NCBI RefSeq assembly: GCF_013177295.1
Contig: NZ_CP053642.1
Location: 1,178,001-1,242,000 of the forward strand
Direction of reading: 5' to 3'
DNA length: 64,000 nucleotides
Source: Actinomyces marmotae
GTDB lineage: Bacteria > Actinomycetota > Actinomycetes > Actinomycetales > Actinomycetaceae
Positions 52,700-61,859 of the stretch are shown in pieces (position 1 is the stretch's first letter; the number at the start of each line of letters is the position of its first letter). The notes below the pieces were generated by a model. The model made no database searches and was not told the origin of the DNA. It was given only the letters and a program-made list of their open reading frames with translations. The translations under genes and the position numbers were made by a program.

Positions 52700-53323
52700 C
52701 TAGCCCCGCGCGACGACCCTGGCGGCCAAATCGAGGACGCGCGAGGTGATGCGGTTCTGGATCCGCATGGAGCGCTGCCAGTCGCCCGCGATAAGCAGGG
52801 AGTGATCCGCCTGGGGGAACTCCAGGACCTCCAGGTCCATCCGTGGGCGGGGACCGCCGCGCCACACCGGGTCCGCGGTCCCGCCGGCGACGAGCGCGGG
52901 CGCCTTGCCGAGCTCAAGGGTGGTCAGGACCGCCTCGTCGTCGAGCACGGGGGTCAGCCAGGCCGCGGGGATCGCCTCGCGTTCCGCCCAGGGGGCCAGT
53001 CGAGTACCCAAGGACTTGCCGACGATCAGCATCGGGGACTCCCGGCCGGTCATGCGCTTGGACGCGGTCCGCGTCCAGTGGGCCTGGCTCTCCAGTTCCT
53101 CCAGGCTGCTCGGCGGCTCGTCCCATTCCAGGGCCACCACCGCCCACCCGGCCTCGGTGAGGGCGGTGGCCGGCCAGAACAGCAGCGGCATGGAGGCCGT
53201 GTAACCCAGGCCGGGGACCACGAGGCACAGGCCCACTGGCTCGGCGCGCCGCCCGGGCCAGAGCCTCAGGCGCGCCCGCGAGCCGCGCGCCGTGGGCCGC
53301 AGAGCTGTCATGGCGTCGGACAT
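52700..53323 (-). CDS. Small alpha/beta-hydrolase-like protein
   Basis: A 207-residue protein with an alpha/beta-hydrolase pattern: LVVPGLGYTASMPLLFWP (oxyanion region), LIVGKSLGTRLAPWA with the nucleophile serine in GKSLG, a candidate aspartate in GGTADPVW and a histidine in PQADHSLLIAGDW. It lacks a cap domain and is short for the fold. The ATG at 53323 has GGAGGAGG at 5 bases. The substrate is unknown. Confidence 0.78.
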   Translation of the reverse strand: MSDAMTALRPTARGSRARLRLWPGRRAEPVGLCLVVPGLGYTASMPLLFWPATALTEAGWAVVALEWDEPPSSLEELESQAHWTRTASKRMTGRESPMLIVGKSLGTRLAPWAEREAIPAAWLTPVLDDEAVLTTLELGKAPALVAGGTADPVWRGGPRPRMDLEVLEFPQADHSLLIAGDWQRSMRIQNRITSRVLDLAARVVARG

Positions 53324-53398
53324 CAGGGCCTCCTCCAGCCATTCATTCAGGGTATGACCGCAGCATCTCACGTGATGGGGCCGCGCGCCCGCGAACGC

Positions 53399-53404
53399 TA
53401 TGAT
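53399..53404 (+). promoter_or_regulatory. Predicted -10 box for rbpA
   Basis: TATGAT, a close match to the vegetative -10, lies 148 bases before the rbpA ATG and implies a long untranslated leader. Confidence 0.5.
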
Positions 53405-53546
53405 GTGGGCTGGCCCGACGCGGTCCGGGAACACTCCCGGCCCTCACCGTGTTGAGGTCCACGGCGTCGGCCGCCCCTTGGCCCCTCACCCGCGCGGTGA
53501 TCGGGCGGGACGGCGCCCCGATTCACCGTACCCAGGAGGCACAGGC

Positions 53547-53903
53547 ATGGCAGACCGCGCACTGCGAGGCATGACCATCGGCGCTAAGTCGATGGAGTCC
53601 GAGGAGGGCGTCGAGTTCGTTCAGCGACAGGAGATCACCTACGAGTGCCCTGAGGCGCATGTCACGGTGGTCCCCATGGCGATGGAGGCGGAGGTCCCTC
53701 AGACCTGGGAGTGCCCCGAGTGCGGTCTTCCCGCGGTGCGCCTCGGCGAGGAGGACGAGCCGGAGTCCGATGAGCCCAAGAAGGCTCCCCGCACGCACTG
53801 GGACATGCTCCTGGAGCGCCGGGAGATGGACGAGCTCAAGGTCCTCCTCGACGAGCGCCTGGAGATGCTGCGCACCGGCGAGATCTATCGCGAGCGTTTC
53901 TGA
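53547..53903 (+). CDS. rbpA: RbpA, RNA polymerase-binding protein
   Basis: Actinomycete-specific RNA polymerase cofactor that binds the vegetative sigma factor and stabilises the open complex. The 118-residue protein shows the N-terminal MADRALRGMTIGAKSMES, the core domain with CXXC-type cysteines (YECPEAH, WECPECGLPA), the basic linker and the C-terminal sigma-interaction helix THWDMLLERREMDELKVLL. The ATG is preceded by AGGAGG. It is convergent with the ppm gene; a bidirectional hairpin lies between. Confidence 0.97.
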   Translation: MADRALRGMTIGAKSMESEEGVEFVQRQEITYECPEAHVTVVPMAMEAEVPQTWECPECGLPAVRLGEEDEPESDEPKKAPRTHWDMLLERREMDELKVLLDERLEMLRTGEIYRERF

Positions 53904-53932
53904 GCGCCCTCAAAGCCAGGCCCCGAAGAGAC

Positions 53933-53976
53933 GGGCGCGGCCGGGCGGCTCCCATGAGGAGCCGGCCCGGCCGCCC
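53933..53976. terminator. Bidirectional hairpin between rbpA and ppm
   Basis: Arms 53933-53952 (ending GGCGGCTCC) and 53958-53976 (starting GGAGCCGGCC) pair with small bulges around CATGA, followed by TT. It lies between convergent genes. Confidence 0.6.
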
Positions 53977-54064
53977 TTGTGCTCGCAGGTGCTTCCGGGG
54001 CCGCGCTGCCGCGCCCCGGCCGTTCCGCGGCGCCGGAGCGCCCGCTGGACCGTCAGAGCCGCGC

Positions 54065-54829
54065 TCACCTGCCGCGCAGGCGCTGGGCGGCGGTGGAGAC
54101 GAGGCCGGCGAGTTGGGCGCCCCGCTTGGCGGCGCCCCAGCGGGTCACGAGGGCGAACTCCTCGGTGAAGATGCCGCCGCTGAGCTTGGATTGGCCGGCC
54201 TCGCGCTCCATGAAGGTGATGGGCATCTCGACGATCCGCCCGCCGGCCTCGTCGACGAGCTTGGTCATGTTGACCTGGAAGCCGTAGCCGAGGGCCTCGA
54301 TCGCCGAGAGGTCCATGCGGCGCAGCAAGTCGGCCCGGTAGACGCGGAAGCCAGCGGTGGCGTCCTTGACGCGCAGGCCGAGCATGGCGTTGATGTAGAA
54401 GTTGCCCGCGCGGGACAGGGCCACGCGCTTGGCGTCCCATCCCTCGGTGGCTCCCCCGGCCACCCAGCGCGAGCCGATGACGAGGTCCGGGGCGTCGGCC
54501 ATCTCGGCGCGCTGGATGAGCAGGGCGAGGTCCTCGGCCCGGTGGGAGCCATCGGCATCCATCTCGACGAGCAACTCGTAACCAGCGCCTAGTCCCCAGG
54601 AGAACCCGGCGAGGTAGGCGGGGCCGAGGCCGTTCTTCTCGGCGCGGTGCAGAACGTGGATCCGCTCGTCCGCGGCGGCGCGGCCATCGGCGAGGTCGCC
54701 GGTGCCGTCCGGGGAGTTGTCGTCCACGACGAGGATGTCGGCGGCCGGGGCGTGCTCGCGAACCCTGTCCAGGGCCACGGGCAGTGACTCGATCTCGTTG
54801 TAGGTGGGGATGACGACGAGTGCCTTCAC
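54065..54829 (-). CDS. ppm1: Polyprenol monophosphomannose synthase, GT2
   Basis: Transfers mannose from GDP-mannose to a polyprenyl phosphate at the inner membrane face, feeding lipoglycan synthesis and protein O-mannosylation. The 254-residue GT2 domain shows VVIPTYNEIESLP, ILVVDDNSPDGTGDLA, VEMDADGSHRAEDL and GSRWVAGG. There is no membrane domain of its own. Its GTG overlaps the lnt stop by 4 bases; in mycobacteria the two activities are one protein. Confidence 0.93.
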   Translation of the reverse strand: MKALVVIPTYNEIESLPVALDRVREHAPAADILVVDDNSPDGTGDLADGRAAADERIHVLHRAEKNGLGPAYLAGFSWGLGAGYELLVEMDADGSHRAEDLALLIQRAEMADAPDLVIGSRWVAGGATEGWDAKRVALSRAGNFYINAMLGLRVKDATAGFRVYRADLLRRMDLSAIEALGYGFQVNMTKLVDEAGGRIVEMPITFMEREAGQSKLSGGIFTEEFALVTRWGAAKRGAQLAGLVSTAAQRLRGR

Positions 54830-56544
54830 GTCCGCTTCCTCCGTGTGGTCGTTGATCGCCCGCTGCTGGGAGCCGAGCCTGAGGCGCGACGGCGCTGCCG
54901 GGATCCGCCCCGCGGGGCGCGGACGGCCCAGCGCCGTCGTCCAGCGGACACCATACCGGTGATGGCGAGCAGCGCCCCGGCGATCAGCGTCAGACGCGCG
55001 GGCCAGTACCCGAGCCGGTCGGCGATGGTCAGAGTAGTCCGCAGCGGGAGATCGGCCACGAGCGAGGACTGCTCATTGCCGGGGAGCTCCTGCTCGATGG
55101 TCCCCCGGGGGCTGATGACGGCGGTGATGCCGGTGGTGGAGACTTGGAGGACGGCACGGCCGTGGACGACGGCCTGCACCCGGCCCTGGGCGATCTGTTG
55201 GCCGGTCTCCGAGGTGCCGATGAAGTTGGCGTTGTTCGTGGGGATGATGATCGCCTCGCCTCCCCGCCGGACGCCGTCGCGCAGGAGATCGTCGTAGGCG
55301 ACCTCGAAGCAGATGCCGACGGCCAGTGCCACGTCCCGCCCCTGGGAGGCCGATGGCACGGCGAGAGTGGTCGGGCCGGTCCCGGGGAGCATGTCGACGC
55401 CGATGCGGTCCACCTGGGTGGTCACCCTCCTGATCCAGGAGCGCAGGGGGACGTATTCGGCGAAGGGCACGGGGCGGTGCTTGCGGTAGTACGGGCCCGC
55501 TCCCGTGATCGGGGACCACAGGAGGAGGTCGTTGTAGCGCGCATCGTCCTCGTACTTGACCGCTCCGACGAGGATCGGGGCGCCGATAGCCCGGGCGGCC
55601 TGGTCAATGCGCCGCGCGGACGCGTAGTGGTCGCGCGGGTCGAGGTCGGCGGCGTTCTCCGGCCAGACGACGGCGTCGACGGCCCCCGGGCCGATCTCGC
55701 CCGCGAGGCGGGTGGTCTCATCGGCGTGCTTGCCGGTGACCTCAAGGGCGCGGTCGTAGGAGTCCCGCGCGTCGGCGACGCTGCCCTGGACGGCGGCCAG
55801 GCGCAGGGTGCCGGACTCGGCCCGGGAGGGCATGGGGATGGCTAGCGGCGCGACGGCGGCGGCTCCCGCGGCGATGAGGGCGGTCAGCGCCCCCAGACCC
55901 GGGCCGTGGCGCAGGGCGCGGGCGGCCTCGGCCAGGAGGGCGCCGATGAGCGCGACGAGCAGGCCGAGCCCGGTGACGCCTCCGATGGAGGCCAGGGGCA
56001 GGAGTGGGGAGTCGGCCATGGCGAAGGCGAGGCGCCCGAAGGGGAAGCCTCCCCAGGGCCAGGAGGATCTCAGCTCCTCGACAGCGGCCCATAGCACCGC
56101 GAGGGCGGTCACCCGGGCGGCGGCGCCGCGCCAGCCCGACCCGCTGCCCTCCCCGCGCCCGTCGTCGAGCGGACCGAGCCTGCTCACCCAGGACCAGGCG
56201 GCGCCGAGAAGCGCGAGGTAGGCGGCCTCGGTGATCGTCAGCGCCACCCAGCCCAGGGCGTTGCCCATGGCGGGCACCGTGAAGTGGAGCAGGGGGGCGA
56301 AGAAGGCCAGTCCGACGACGAAGCCGAGCCAGGCGCTCCTCCCCCACGTCCGCCCGCGCGCGATGATGCCGAGCCCGGCCACTCCCACCGGCGCCGCCCA
56401 CCACCAGTCCAGCGGGGCGAAGGCGGAGGTGAGGGCCAGGCCCGAGGCAGTCGCCCAGGCGGTGGGCAGGATCATCCTCCGCGTAGCGCGGGCCAGGCGC
56501 TCCCCCAGGCCCCGACCAGCGCCCGCGCTCACACCCCGGACCAT
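54826..56544 (-). CDS. lnt: Apolipoprotein N-acyltransferase
   Basis: Adds the third acyl chain to lipoproteins in the plasma membrane. About eight N-terminal membrane segments are followed by the nitrilase-like domain with the Glu-Lys-Cys triad: VVWPENAADLD, VGAVKYEDDAR and ICFEVAYDDLL. The 572-residue protein has an additional basic tail after the last helix. Its start overlaps the helY end by 16 bases, and its end overlaps ppm1. Confidence 0.93.
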   Translation of the reverse strand: MVRGVSAGAGRGLGERLARATRRMILPTAWATASGLALTSAFAPLDWWWAAPVGVAGLGIIARGRTWGRSAWLGFVVGLAFFAPLLHFTVPAMGNALGWVALTITEAAYLALLGAAWSWVSRLGPLDDGRGEGSGSGWRGAAARVTALAVLWAAVEELRSSWPWGGFPFGRLAFAMADSPLLPLASIGGVTGLGLLVALIGALLAEAARALRHGPGLGALTALIAAGAAAVAPLAIPMPSRAESGTLRLAAVQGSVADARDSYDRALEVTGKHADETTRLAGEIGPGAVDAVVWPENAADLDPRDHYASARRIDQAARAIGAPILVGAVKYEDDARYNDLLLWSPITGAGPYYRKHRPVPFAEYVPLRSWIRRVTTQVDRIGVDMLPGTGPTTLAVPSASQGRDVALAVGICFEVAYDDLLRDGVRRGGEAIIIPTNNANFIGTSETGQQIAQGRVQAVVHGRAVLQVSTTGITAVISPRGTIEQELPGNEQSSLVADLPLRTTLTIADRLGYWPARLTLIAGALLAITGMVSAGRRRWAVRAPRGGSRQRRRASGSAPSSGRSTTTRRKRT

Positions 56545-59504
56545 GCGACCACTCCCCTGCCGACGTCGAGGCTCGCCTCCGCGGCGGTGAGCGCCAGCGC
56601 GGTGAGCGCCTCCGCGTCACGCGGGTCCGCGCCCGGCTCGGGGACGAGTCCGGCGAGCTGGCTCAGGACGTCGAGGAGCTGCTTGGCCCAGCGCACGAAG
56701 TCCCCGGCGGTCATATCCGTGGCGTCGAGGACCTCGGCCAGCTCGGCTCCCCGCGCCCAGGCGGCGACGGCCCCGGCCAGGGCCGGCTCGGCACCCGGGG
56801 AGTGGGCGATGCGCCCCAGGCCCTCCAGGTCGTTGATCGACCGGGAGACCCGCAGTTCGCCGCGCAGGACCCGCCCCAGCCTGCTGCCCGGGGAGACGGG
56901 CAGGCCCAGGGACTGCGCGCTCAAGCGCGGCTCGTACACGCAGGCCGAAACCGCCCCGGCGAGCTCGGCCGGCCCCAGGGCGTCCCAGAGCCCGGAGCGC
57001 AGGCACTCGGTGATCAGCAGGTCCCTCTCGGCGTACACGCGGGCGAGGAGGCGCCCGGCGCTCGTGACCCGCAGCTCGGCCTCAGGGCGCCCCTCCTCAA
57101 CGGGCTCGAGGTAGCCCAGTTGCAGGAGCACCTCGCAGACGGCGTCGAAGAGCCGGGCGATCGTGCCGGTGCGGGTCTCGATGCGGGACATGATCCGGGC
57201 TGCCTCGGCGCGGGCCTTGGCCCACTTGCGCCCCACGCGGGCGTGCTCCTCGCGGTCCGGGCAGCCGTGACACGGGTGGGCGCGCGCCTGGCGCCGCAGG
57301 TCCTCGATGCGCTCGGCGGTGGTCACCTGGGAGCGGCTGTCCGCCTCGCCGCGCCGCTGGGCGGGGCCAGTGCGGCGGCGCTTGCGCACGGGCGCCTCGG
57401 AGAGCGTGCCTGAGCGGATGGCGTCGACGAGGCGCCCGACGAGCCGGTCGCGGTGCTCCCGACGGCGAATGTCCACGCTGCTGGCCACGCGCAGACAGCC
57501 GAGCCTCATGACGCCGTCGGGCGAGGTGTCCGGGCTAAGGGTGACCACGCGCCCGTCCTCCCCCAGGACGGTCAGCGCCGGGGCCCCGGTGCGGTCCTCC
57601 CCGCCTGAGAGCACCACCGCGTGCCGGGAGCGCCGCCCCTTGCGGTAGACGACGACGTCGCCGCGCCGCAGCGAGGCCATGGATCGCCCGGCCTCGACGC
57701 GCCGGGCTGAGCGGCGCTCGGAGGACAGGTCCGCCTCCGCCTCGGCGATCTCCTGGCGCAGGGCGGCGTACTCGCGGAAGTCCCCGAGGTGACAGGTCAT
57801 CCGGGCCTCGAGCTCCTCCAGGCCGCGACGCTCGCGGCGGGCCTGCGCGGCGAGCTCGACGACGCCCCGATCGGCCTGGAACTGAGCGAAGGAGGACTCT
57901 AGGACCTCCCGCGCCCGCTCGCGGCTGGTGCGGCCCAGCAGGTTGACCGCCATGTTGTAGGTGGGTCTGAAGGCGGAGACGAGCGGATAGGTACGCCGCG
58001 AGGCCAGTGAGGAGACCAGGGAGGGCTCGACGTCGTCGGCGGCGAGGACGATTGCGTGGCCCTCGGTGTCGATGCCGCGACGCCCCGCGCGGCCGGTGAG
58101 CTGCGTGTACTCGCCGGGGCTGAGGGTGACATGCGCGGAGCCGTTCCACTTGCGCAGCGACTCCAGGACGACCGTGCGCGCGGGCATGTTGATGCCCAGC
58201 GCCAGGGTCTCGGTGGCGTAGACGACCTTGACGAGGCCGGCGCTGAAGAGCTCCTCAACGGTCTCCTTGAACACCGGGAGCAGGCCCGCGTGGTGCGCGG
58301 CCACGCCCCGCTCCAGCGCCGAGGCCCATGAGTGGAAGCCGAGGACGCCCCGGTCCGTGGTGGGGATGCCGGCCGTGCGGCGGTCGATGACCTGGCGGAT
58401 GCGCTCGGCCTCCTCCCGGGTGGTCAGGTCCACTCCCCCGGCCATCGCCTGGCTGACGGCGGACTCGCAGCCCGCGCGGGAGAACACGAAGACGATCGCG
58501 GGCAGGAGGTCGGCCGTCTCGAGGGCGCTGATGACGGTCAGGCGCGAGGGCGGGCGGAGGCGCCCCAGCCGGGCGCCGCCCGCGCCGCGCCGGGGGGCCC
58601 GGCCGCCGCGCCTCCAGGGCTGGGGGCCGTCCCCGCCGCGGCTCTTGGAGGCGGCGCCCTCGGCCGCGGCGGCCCGCTGGGCGGCGCGCACCGCCTTGAC
58701 GAGATCGGGGTTGAGGGGCGGAGCGGGCTCCGACGGCGGGGCGCCGTCATCGCCTCCGGCGCTGCCCGGGGCGGCCTCGGGGGCTCCCCCGCCGTGGGAG
58801 TACAGGGGCAGGAGCCTGTGCCCCACGATCATGTGCTGGGTCAGCGGTACGGGCCGGTGCTCGGAGACGACGACGGTGGTGCTCCCCCGCACCTCGCCGA
58901 GCCACTGCCCGAACTCCTCCGCGTTGGAGACGGTGGCGGACAGGGACACGACCCGCACCTCGGGGGCGAGGTGGATGATGACCTCCTCCCACACCGGGCC
59001 GCGGAAGCGGTCAGCGAGGTAGTGGACCTCGTCCATGACGACGTAGCCGAGGCGGTCGAGGTCGCGCGAGCCCGAGTAGAGCATGTTGCGCAGGACCTCG
59101 GTGGTCATGACGATGACGTCGGCGTGGGGGTTGATCGAGGTGTCACCGGTGAGCAGGCCGACGCGCTCGGCGCCGTGGCGGCGCGTCAGGTCGAGGTACT
59201 TCTGGTTGGACAGGGCCTTGATGGGCGTGGTGTAGAAGGTCTTGAGGCCCTTGGCCAGCCCCAGGTGGACGGCAAACTCCCCGACGACGGTCTTGCCGGC
59301 GCCGGTGGGGGCGGCGATGAGGACGCCCTCGTCGCGCTCGAGCGCTTGGCAGCCGGCGACCTGGAAGTCATCGAGTTCGAAGCCGAGCCCTGAGGCGAAA
59401 GCCGCGAGCTCGGTGCGAGAGGCGGCCTGGCGGCGGCGGGCTGCGGCGTATCGCTCCGCGGGCGGGGCGGGGGCGTCTGAGTGGCGGGACGGCGTCATCG
59501 GCAT
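56529..59504 (-). CDS. helY: HelY, Ski2/Mtr4-like DEVH-box RNA helicase
   Basis: ATP-dependent helicase, 991 residues, of the group including archaeal and eukaryotic Ski2/Mtr4; probably acts in RNA processing or decay. Walker A is IAAPTGAGKTVVGEF, the DEVH box is VVMDEVHYLAD, SATVSNAEEFGQW is motif III, and the second RecA domain has QLTGRAGRRGID. An Arg/Gly-rich insertion lies at about residues 265-315. The C-terminal DSHCT-type domain ends the protein. Two starts (59504 and 59498) are possible. It is conserved next to tatAC and pafBC in Actinomycetota. Confidence 0.94.
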   Translation of the reverse strand: MPMTPSRHSDAPAPPAERYAAARRRQAASRTELAAFASGLGFELDDFQVAGCQALERDEGVLIAAPTGAGKTVVGEFAVHLGLAKGLKTFYTTPIKALSNQKYLDLTRRHGAERVGLLTGDTSINPHADVIVMTTEVLRNMLYSGSRDLDRLGYVVMDEVHYLADRFRGPVWEEVIIHLAPEVRVVSLSATVSNAEEFGQWLGEVRGSTTVVVSEHRPVPLTQHMIVGHRLLPLYSHGGGAPEAAPGSAGGDDGAPPSEPAPPLNPDLVKAVRAAQRAAAAEGAASKSRGGDGPQPWRRGGRAPRRGAGGARLGRLRPPSRLTVISALETADLLPAIVFVFSRAGCESAVSQAMAGGVDLTTREEAERIRQVIDRRTAGIPTTDRGVLGFHSWASALERGVAAHHAGLLPVFKETVEELFSAGLVKVVYATETLALGINMPARTVVLESLRKWNGSAHVTLSPGEYTQLTGRAGRRGIDTEGHAIVLAADDVEPSLVSSLASRRTYPLVSAFRPTYNMAVNLLGRTSRERAREVLESSFAQFQADRGVVELAAQARRERRGLEELEARMTCHLGDFREYAALRQEIAEAEADLSSERRSARRVEAGRSMASLRRGDVVVYRKGRRSRHAVVLSGGEDRTGAPALTVLGEDGRVVTLSPDTSPDGVMRLGCLRVASSVDIRRREHRDRLVGRLVDAIRSGTLSEAPVRKRRRTGPAQRRGEADSRSQVTTAERIEDLRRQARAHPCHGCPDREEHARVGRKWAKARAEAARIMSRIETRTGTIARLFDAVCEVLLQLGYLEPVEEGRPEAELRVTSAGRLLARVYAERDLLITECLRSGLWDALGPAELAGAVSACVYEPRLSAQSLGLPVSPGSRLGRVLRGELRVSRSINDLEGLGRIAHSPGAEPALAGAVAAWARGAELAEVLDATDMTAGDFVRWAKQLLDVLSQLAGLVPEPGADPRDAEALTALALTAAEASLDVGRGVVAWSGV

Positions 59505-59519
59505 CGGGGAGCGCGCGGC

Positions 59520-60383
59520 TCAGGAGGCCGATCCCGGCCCGGCTTCGATCGCGGATCGTGAGGGGCGGGCGAGGGCCGCGTCGAGCTCGGCGTCGAGGGC
59601 CGCGCGGCGCTTGGCGAGGCGCTTGTCGTGTTGGATGGCGATCCCGCAGGCCCCGAAGTACAGGCCGATAATCGGGATGGACATGAAGATCATGGACCAG
59701 GGGTCCGGCAGGGGGTTGGCCACGGCCATGAGCGCCACGATGCCAACCACCGCCCACCGCCAGCCGCGCAGGAGGGTGCGGCCCTTGACCAGCCCCAGCT
59801 GATTGATCGCCACGAGGACCTCGGGGAGCAGGAAGGTGAGGCCGAAGACCAGGATGATCCGGGTGACGAAGGAGAGGTAGGGGCTGGCGTCGATGAACCC
59901 GGTGGTCGCCCCGGCCGGGATGAAGCCGGTCAGGATGTCGATGGCGTGCGGGAGGATCCAGACCCCCAGGGCGACGCCGGCGAGGAACAGGAGGGCGCCG
60001 ATGCCGCAGTACAGCCAGGCGTAGCGCTTCTCCTTGCGCGTCATGCCCGGGCCGACGAACGCCCAGAACTGGAACATCCAGATGGGCGAGGAGAGGATGA
60101 AGCCGAGCCAGATGGACACGCGCAGGCGGATGTCGAAGGAGGACAGCACCGTGCCGAAGTTGAGCGACAGGTTGGCGCCCTTGGCGTTCGCCTGCGAGAT
60201 GGGGCGCGTGATGAGGGCGAAGGCGGGCTCGTAGAGGAAGTAGCCCACGATCGAGCCGACGACAATCGCGATCGCCGAGATGACGATGCGGTTGCGCAAC
60301 TCGCGCAAGTGATCCCCGATGGACATGCGTGCCTCGGGGTTGTCCTTGCGGCGGGCCTTGGAGGCCTTGGGCACGGTGACCAT
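59520..60383 (-). CDS. tatC: TatC, twin-arginine translocase subunit
   Basis: Receptor subunit of the Tat protein exporter in the plasma membrane. The 287-residue protein shows the N-terminal SIGDHLRELRNRIV, six hydrophobic segments and the FQFWAFVGPGMTRKEKRYAW loop, seen as FWAFVGPGMTRKEKR, with the conserved Pro and Glu. A charged tail after residue 240 is typical in Actinomycetota. It lies downstream of tatA and upstream of helY. Confidence 0.96.
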   Translation of the reverse strand: MVTVPKASKARRKDNPEARMSIGDHLRELRNRIVISAIAIVVGSIVGYFLYEPAFALITRPISQANAKGANLSLNFGTVLSSFDIRLRVSIWLGFILSSPIWMFQFWAFVGPGMTRKEKRYAWLYCGIGALLFLAGVALGVWILPHAIDILTGFIPAGATTGFIDASPYLSFVTRIILVFGLTFLLPEVLVAINQLGLVKGRTLLRGWRWAVVGIVALMAVANPLPDPWSMIFMSIPIIGLYFGACGIAIQHDKRLAKRRAALDAELDAALARPSRSAIEAGPGSAS

Positions 60384-60475
60384 GGGCTGCTTCCTGCGAC
60401 GGCGGGTGTGTCTGGCCGCTCAACTGCGGCGTTGATCCGGGTGGATCCGTGGGGGCGCTGCGTGGCGCCAGGCTC

Positions 60476-60733
60476 TCACTGCTGGTTGGTGCCCTCGGCG
60501 CTCTGCTGGGGGGCGGCCTGGCCCGGCTGGGTGGGCTGGGTGTAGTAGGTGCCCTGCTGGGGCTGCTGGAGCTGCGCGGGGGCGTCGTCCTCGCGGAGCT
60601 CCTTGACCTCCTTCTTGAAGACCTTCATCGACTGGCCGAGGCTCGAGGCGATCTCGGGCAGCTTGCCGGCCCCGAAGACGAGGAGGATGACGACGAGCAG
60701 CACGATCCAGTGCCAGGGCTTGAGTGCTCCCAT
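60476..60733 (-). CDS. tatA: TatA, twin-arginine translocase pore subunit
   Basis: Forms the Tat translocation assembly. The 85-residue protein has one N-terminal membrane helix (WIVLLVVILLVFGAGKLPEI), the FGAGKLPE hinge, the amphipathic helix ASSLGQSMKVFKKEV and a Gln/Pro-rich tail. The ATG follows AGCAGGAA, and a TACACT -10 box lies about 47 bases upstream. Confidence 0.95.
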   Translation of the reverse strand: MGALKPWHWIVLLVVILLVFGAGKLPEIASSLGQSMKVFKKEVKELREDDAPAQLQQPQQGTYYTQPTQPGQAAPQQSAEGTNQQ

Positions 60734-60779
60734 GATGATTCCTGCTTCCGCTTGACGATGCGCGACGTGATCGCACCTG

Positions 60780-60785
60780 AGTGTA
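60780..60785 (-). promoter_or_regulatory. Predicted -10 box for tatA
   Basis: TACACT on the minus strand, 47 bases before the tatA ATG, in the short pafC-tatA gap. Confidence 0.45.
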
Positions 60786-60808
60786 GCGGGCCCCGATGAG
60801 GGCCCCGC

Positions 60809-61858
60809 TCACCGCTCCGCCCCGGCCGGGGGGTTTCCACCGTCGGCGTAAGCATCGAGCGCGGCGAGAGCGGCCTCGCGCGCGCTCCGGGCCAGACGCG
60901 CGGGAGCGACAAAGCGCAGGTGACGCCCGGCCGACAGGACGAGGCCGCGCAGCCAGTCCCAGTCCCGCCCCTCGACGACGGCGCGGATGGCCCCGTCGTC
61001 GAGGATCTCGGCGCGGGTGCGCGGCAGCTGCTCGATGAGCCAGCGGCCGGTGGGCTCGAGGATGAGCTCTGCCGTGGGGGCCCCGGTCGGGTCCTGCTCG
61101 TGGCCGGGGCCGCGTCGCCTCCGGTGGGTGGTGCCCGGGGCGCTGAGGACGCTCGCGGCCAGGATGCGATCGAGGCGGAAGCTCCGCTCGGCCCTGGCGG
61201 TCAGGCACCAGGCGGTCAGGGTGAGCGTGGAGCCATCGGAGCGCAGGGCGATGGGGTCGACGTCGCGCTCGGAGGGGGCGTCGGTGGCCGAGACGTAGGA
61301 GAGGTGGAGCCTGCGCCCCTCATCGAGGGCGCGGCGTACCTGGGCGAGGATCGTCGCGGGGGCCGCCTGTGGGACCGGACCGGCAGGACCGGGCTCGTCG
61401 GGGGCGGCCGGCCCGCTGGGCGCCTCGGGAGCGCCGAGGGCGTCGTCGTCGGGCGGGGGCTCCGCTGGGCCGAGCAGGCAGGCCAGCGTCCTCTCGGCGC
61501 CGCCCAGGGCGGTGGCGGCCCCGGCATCGGCGCCGAGCACGCCGCGCAGGACCCTCACGGAAAGCAGGAGGGAGACTGCCTCCTCGTGGGAGAGGCGCAC
61601 GGGGCGGTCGAGGCCCTGGGCCTGGCTGAGGCTGAGACGTCCCGCCTCCCAGGCGGTCGCGGAGAAGTCGACGAGGTCGTCGTGCAGGCCACCGGGCAGG
61701 CCGGAGACCCACAGGGTGCCCACATCACGACGGATCGTGTCCTCGTCGACCTCGAAATGGGCGGCGGCCTCGGCGATGGTGGCGCCGTCGTTCTCCGCGA
61801 CCCATGCTGGCAGGGCCAGGAGGCGGACGAGGCGCGCGGCGGCGGGTGTGCGGGCCAT
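60809..61858 (-). CDS. pafC: PafC, WYL-domain transcriptional regulator
   Basis: Second half of the PafBC DNA-damage-response activator. The 349-residue protein has an N-terminal winged helix (RLVRLLALPAWVAEND, VDEDTIRRDVGTLW) and a WYL domain (LHLSYVSATDAPSERDVDP, TLTAWCLTARAERSFRLDRI) in which the tripeptide reads WCL. A long Ala/Pro-rich linker lies at about 120-170. It starts just after the pafB stop; as a pair they match mycobacterial pafB-pafC beside tatA. Confidence 0.92.
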   Translation of the reverse strand: MARTPAAARLVRLLALPAWVAENDGATIAEAAAHFEVDEDTIRRDVGTLWVSGLPGGLHDDLVDFSATAWEAGRLSLSQAQGLDRPVRLSHEEAVSLLLSVRVLRGVLGADAGAATALGGAERTLACLLGPAEPPPDDDALGAPEAPSGPAAPDEPGPAGPVPQAAPATILAQVRRALDEGRRLHLSYVSATDAPSERDVDPIALRSDGSTLTLTAWCLTARAERSFRLDRILAASVLSAPGTTHRRRRGPGHEQDPTGAPTAELILEPTGRWLIEQLPRTRAEILDDGAIRAVVEGRDWDWLRGLVLSAGRHLRFVAPARLARSAREAALAALDAYADGGNPPAGAER

Positions 61859-61859
61859 G